From Acanthosepion esculentum (lineage: Eukaryota > Mollusca > Cephalopoda > Sepiida > Sepiidae): a stretch of 64,000 nt of DNA. Positions 59,421-64,000 of this stretch are shown here, piece by piece. A model generated the notes under the pieces. The model was given only the letters and a program-made list of their open reading frames with translations, searched no databases and had not been told where the DNA came from. How positions within the stretch are numbered: the first letter of the stretch is position 1; every line of letters starts with the position of its first letter. Made by a program: the position numbers and the translations under genes. The DNA lies in contig OZ038479.1 in assembly GCA_964036315.1 (NCBI GenBank), positions 56,351,246-56,415,245 of the forward strand, read 5' to 3'.

Positions 59421-60340
59421 AATTTAATCATCCAAAAAACCCTTTGTTCTTCTGTAATAAAAAAATTTGACAATAAAATTTTTTTTTCATTATCTTTTTT
59501 ATTTTCCATCATGTATACTAATTTTTTAGCAAACCTTTTGATTTTTGTTTGAGTTACCTAGTTTTAAGTAAAAAGTAAACCTTTCAAAAATTCTGTTAAT
59601 TAATCCTTAAATTTGCTAAATGTCTTTGAAAAGTATCTCTAGGCCAAATACTGGATTTTTAAGAGATTTTTAAAGTTGTTGTTAATGTTTTTCATCTATA
59701 ATGGCAGTTCATTGGGTCAATGAGTGATAAGTGTGTGTGCCAATGTAAAAAAACGCCTAAGAACTTTAATAATTATATGCAGAAATTATTTTTTTCTTTT
59801 AATGCAGATTAGCTCTAGGTCTCTTTCAAATAATACCAAATTATAAGTACAAAGAAAACGTTCAAATTACTTAAAATACGTTTTACATGTTTTTCTTTCT
59901 TTTTTTTAGAAAGTTTGTGGAAGTAACTAAAAATAACACAATATCGAAGGGTTAATGTATTGTTTATTAACACAGACATTTTGAGCATGTTGTAATTATG
60001 ATTGACCTAGCATTAAATATTTCTTCTTTTTTAAAAAAATAAAAATGTCCATCTTGCTTTTTAAGTTTGATTAACGAAGAAAAATTACAAAATAAAACCT
60101 TAGGACAATTTTTTGCTGAAAGTGAAATGTTTTCATTTTAGGCTAAAAGAAATTATTTTTCTAAGTTGTGTCACTTGATTCCCTTACGATCATGTATGGT
60201 TGACGAAAAATGATACCTGACAAAACTGTTTTGTCAGGTATCACTTTTGTAGTAGCATATATTTGTTTTCAAAACAAATATATGCTGCTACATGGAAAAG
60301 AAACTGAATCTAAGTTTTCATGATTCTACAAAAAATACTC
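59421..60340. other. Spacer sequence and hairpins between the inverted arms
   Basis: AT-rich sequence without recognised genes; two strong hairpins at 60211-60290 are listed separately. Confidence 0.4.
60211..60290. repeat. Two adjacent near-perfect hairpins
   Basis: TGATACCTGACAAAAC (60211-60226) pairs perfectly with 60228-60243 around a 1-base loop. 60250-60269 pairs with 60271-60290 with one mismatch (AGCATATATTTGTTTT core) around another 1-base centre. Confidence 0.85.
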
Positions 60341-62322
60341 GATGCAGAAGAAATGTCAAAAATGTACGAGAAATTTAAGCTGCTTGAGTGGGTATCATCT
60401 GCTTTCCCGAGAGAAAATAGGCACTGCTCTTGCTTAAACTTTTGAATTTCAAAAATATTTTTGGTACATTTCAATTTGTGGGAAAATACCTACGTTTATT
60501 TTTAATTAAAGAACCAGGAATTGAATTTAAGGAGGTGAAAAACAGCTGCTGCATGATCCCAGGTCAGCATAGTCAACGAAAAAAAAACAAAAAAAAACAA
60601 AAAAAAACACACACACAGAAGAAATCTAACGACCACCAGATGAGAATAGAAAGGAATATCAAAGTCACTCCTACATCAAAGAAAATTCTTCAGCTGGTGT
60701 CATTGTTCTGTTGTTTGCTGTTATCACAAACTTTACTTCAAAAATTGTACCTATTCTTTGAAAACTATTCAAAGAAGTATTTTCTCCTTTCTTCACTTAT
60801 TTTTTATGTTTAATTTTTCTGAGGCCCTTATGCAACATTATAATTTTTATTGTAAAAAAAAAAAAGAGCATATTTCATTTCCATTGATTATTTTTACATA
60901 CATGTTACTGACCATCAATTGGCACACAAAGCATTTGTGTAATTCTTTCATTTTTGTGTGTTAACAATAAATTTATTGCCTTTTTTAAATTCAGCTTGTG
61001 TCATCTGTCTTTGTTGTGTGCCCTTAAAAATTAAATGTTACCTCAAACATTTGTTTGAACTATTTTTTGTAAGTTTTTTTTAACAAATAAAAAATCCTTT
61101 AAATGAAACTTAAGTTTAAATATTTCCATCACACTGTTGATGACAACGTAATTCCAGAAATGTTCTCCTTGAACCATCAGTAGACAGGTTATGTGAAGGC
61201 TGTTACTCCTCCTAAGAAATATTCTATGATTTGTAGTGGGTAGCAATCAATCTCAGCAACTTGTTTGTATGTGTAGTGATTTTCCAAGAATAGCTCAGAT
61301 GTGGCACAACGCCGAAAGTATGGAGCACCCAGTGAGGATTGAACTCACTACTCAGTCGTAATTGTTCTAGCAAGACAAGCTTGCTAGCCATTACACCACC
61401 TTGAGGATCCCACTTGGTTGTATGTGCATGTTGGCCCTCTGCTTATTCAACTCTAATGTCGCAGTGCACTCTATGGATGAAAACTCCTTTCCTTGATCGT
61501 CGGCTTATTCCATTTTAATTCTGCAATGGTCACTTATTAACAAGGAACCTTTCATGGTTCATCAAATTGATTCATGATCCTTGCATTCATTTGAAGAAAT
61601 CTATGTTGCTCCTCTGCTTATTCCACTTTAATTCTGCTATGAGCTCTATTGATGAGAAGCCTCTTTCATGGTTCATCAAATTGATTCATGATATTTGCAT
61701 TCATTTGAAGAAATCTATGTTGCTCCTCTGCTTATTCCACTTTAATTCTGCTCTGAGCTCTATTGATGAGAAGCCTCTTTCATGGTTCATCAAACTGATT
61801 CATGATACTTGCATTCATTTGAAGAAATCTATGTTGCTTCTCTGCTTATTCCACTTTAATTCTGCTATGAGCTCTATTGATGAGAAGCCTCTTTCATGGT
61901 TCATCAAATTGATTCATGATCCTTGCATTCATTTGAAGAAATCTATGTTGCTTCTCTGCTTATTCCACTCTAATTCTGCTATGAGCTCTATTGAGGAGAT
62001 GCCTCTTTCATGGTTCATCAAATTGATTCATGATACTTGCATTCATTTGAAGAAATCTATGTTGCTTCTCTGCTTATTCCACTTTAATTCTGCTATGAGT
62101 TCTATTGAGGAGAAGCCCCTTTCATGGTTCATCAAATTGATTCATGATCCTTGCATTCATTTGAAGAAATCTATGTTGCTCCTCTGCTTATTCCACTTTA
62201 ATTCTGCTATGAGCTCTATTGATGAGAAGCCTCTTTCATGGTTCATCAAATTGATTCATTCCCCATCTGCTTGGCTGATTCTCTTCCTACTTCAGTTTTT
62301 GCAGACCTTCAAGGGTCAACAT
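60340..62322. repeat. Right arm of the large inverted repeat
   Basis: Reverse complement of 57278-58690, longer because the 114-bp repeat is expanded. It includes the SINE at about 61260-61410 (minus strand: GAGTTCAATCCTC box B). The two arms have diverged by small indels. Confidence 0.8.
61490..62270 (+). repeat. 114-bp minisatellite, about seven units, open in one frame
   Basis: The unit (TTGATTCATGATCCTTGCAT...) repeats with few substitutions and no frameshift. Because 114 is a multiple of three, a frame from 61567 to 62388 stays open for 273 codons with a 38-residue repeat (IHDPCIHLKKSMLLLCLFHF...). The two-unit counterpart in the left arm is 57293-57535. The peptide is not recognised and has no clear start context. 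Confidence 0.85.
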
Positions 62323-62640
62323 TCTTTCTCTCTTCAGACTTTATACATCCTGGTAAATAGCATGTTTTCTTTACTGCATTTTCATTGATTTTTTTTTATA
62401 TCTTAGTTTTCTATCTGCTGCCATGGAAGAGCTCTCCAATTTATTAATTCCACTGTTGCAGCACCTTTTTTCTGTTCCATTTTGATTGTTTACTCTTCAG
62501 ATTTTGTATTGTAGCACAAAAGAACAAAGAATTTACTGTCACAATGTAGAGAACGCAACGGTATAAGGTATTATTAATTATGAAACCTATTTTTGTCACT
62601 GCCGTTTATGAGCAGTTTTCCAAAAGCAAGTGTCTTGGCT
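62323..62640. other. Short unique stretch
   Basis: Nothing recognised between the inverted repeat and the duplicated ZNF 3' flank. Confidence 0.4.
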
Positions 62641-62960
62641 CCTGAAGCAATATGGACCAAAAATGCAAACCCATCATAGTAGACAGGGACCTAAAACAGT
62701 AAAAGAAGCCAGCCTAAAAGACCATTTTTCCAAAATTCTACTTTATCAAGATGATTCTAAGTTAATGACTTGTTTCACATAATAAAACTCAAATGACACA
62801 AAAGTAATCTGGAGTGAAAATGAATAAAGTATAGAGTGACATATTGCATCTGTAGAATACTTTATTATTTGACAAAAATCTTGCTAAATCTTTTAACAAA
62901 TAGCAAAAGAAGAATAGAAAATAATTAACTCAATTATTTTAGAATTGGACATAGTCCGAC

Positions 62961-63224
62961 AATTTATTTAAAGACATTTATATATATTATGTTTAACGTT
63001 CTTTTTATAGATACAAGTATTTAAGCAAATGCTCTGTTTTATAATAAACAGTATTAAATAACATTTATCGGCCTGAATGTCAGAGAAATTTTCATAGAAA
63101 ATTTTCATTCAGGCCGGTAAATGTTATTTAATACTGTTTATTATAAAACAGAGCATTTGCTTAAATACTTGTATCTATAAAAAGAACGTTAAACATAATA
63201 TATATAAATGTCTTTAAATAAATT
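62961..63224. repeat. Near-perfect 119-bp inverted repeat
   Basis: Arms 62961-63079 and 63106-63224 match at 118 of 119 positions by direct comparison; the only difference is A/G beside the inner GGCCTGAATG. The spacer is 26 bp. The interval is absent from the paralogous block near 50700. AATTAACTC occurs on both sides (62924-62932 and 63219-63227). Confidence 0.9.
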
Positions 63225-63729
63225 AACTCGATCTCGAATAATGACCTTTTGAGCTGTTCAAGAATTATATACAATATTTGATATACTTACTGAATTGGCA
63301 ATTAATTTACATTTACTTTTTGATACCTTTAGCTATTTATGACATAGACCTTCTGAAGCAACTCCAAACAGCATGACACAGTTAATATGAACACCCTACC
63401 TTCATAGACTTATCGGCACATCATTTTTAAACACCAGTTCCTGTATGATCACTTAACATGAAAACTCTATGAGAAAATAAAAAATTAATGATGTCAGCAG
63501 ATATAATTTAGAATTCTATCTTTTAATTTTATTTTTGATAATGCCGAGAAAAAAAAAATTAAACCTGTAAAATGATGAAGTTAAACAAAATTCTTTTAAA
63601 GAAGGTTCACACTAAACATTAACATTGGCCCTGAATGAGTCTTCAAACACATATTCATTTTAGGTCAAACTTTCAACCAGCACAAGAGATCTGAAAGATT
63701 TTATAATTGTACTGTCAAAATATATATCA

Positions 63730-63733
<4 letters not shown>

Positions 63734-63768
<35 letters not shown>
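63734..63768. repeat. (TA)n microsatellite
   Basis: About 35 bp of alternating AT. Confidence 0.9.
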
Positions 63769-63771
<3 letters not shown>

Positions 63772-64000
63772 GAGGTAAATTTATTGTTTTCCTGTGGGTG
63801 GGGGGAAATGAAGTTCATTTTATTAAAACTGGATATCAGCAATAACTTTTGGATAGATACACCTTCCATTCCACAAAAAAAATAAAGAGATATCTAAGTT
63901 TGAAATACATTTTACAAAAGAAATAATATTTTCTGATACTTTAATTATAGTGTTAATTCTAATAGGCAATTATATATGCAAGTCAAAACTAGGCAAACCA

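Larger units (their letters stand above)
62640..64000 (-). repeat. Second copy of the gene D 3' flank
   Basis: It aligns along its length, in the same orientation, with 50190-51900. In the first copy this sequence leads after about 600 bp into the 3' end of a minus-strand finger array, so another array is expected just right of the window. It is interrupted by a large hairpin at 62961-63224. A truncated 5S-SINE piece is at 63429-63455, and a (TA)n tract at 63734-63768. Confidence 0.7.

Overview
This window looks like nuclear DNA of a coleoid cephalopod, most likely an octopus. That assignment is an inference. It rests on AT-rich introns and flanks, arrays of C2H2 zinc fingers confined to a single terminal exon with TGEKPY linkers, and a mixed load of Penelope-like, copia, gypsy, P/THAP, mariner and CR1-like relics plus tRNA- and 5S-rRNA-derived SINEs. 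I see no bacterial-type gene organisation.

The backbone is a family of zinc-finger (ZNF) genes. Gene A (+) has its terminal exon at 759-1843. Gene B (+) has a putative first exon ending at 7649 and a terminal exon at 12477-13655. Gene C (+) has a putative first exon ending at 24278 and a terminal exon at 32341-33453. Gene D (-) has a putative first exon ending at 56532 and a terminal exon from 53637 down to about 52479. The terminal exons share a splice acceptor, a 270-340 bp leader and then 9-10 fingers. The putative first exons share a sequence block and a GTAAGT/GTTAGT donor. Genes A-C point right and D points left. A duplicated 3' flank at 62640-64000 predicts a fifth leftward gene just beyond the window. 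Gene D carries an in-frame TAA in a linker. The arrays of A, C and D also end at stop codons in or next to linkers, and recognisable dead fingers follow.

Most recognisable transposon relics lie between the genes. Between B and C (18.4-23.3 kb) are a CR1/L2-type LINE 3' end, a deleted copia (GalEa-like) element and a Penelope-like element (PLE) with a duplicated GIY-YIG domain. Between C and D (34.4-50.1 kb) are a rearranged copia element, a second PLE, an LTR/promoter-like region, a P-element-type transposase with a THAP domain, the 3' end of a Ty3/gypsy element with its LTR, and a mariner-type relic. The introns mainly carry short repeats, MITE-like hairpins and a recurring AT-rich module of about 90 bp.

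Upstream of gene D (57.3-62.3 kb) a large inverted repeat holds tRNA-derived SINEs, a 114-bp minisatellite that stays open for 273 codons, and another PLE fragment between its arms. At 62961-63224 two 119-bp arms match at all but one position around a 26-bp spacer.

Transposon proteins were identified from motifs read by eye; no database search was run. All of these open frames are interrupted, and I regard none as a working element.
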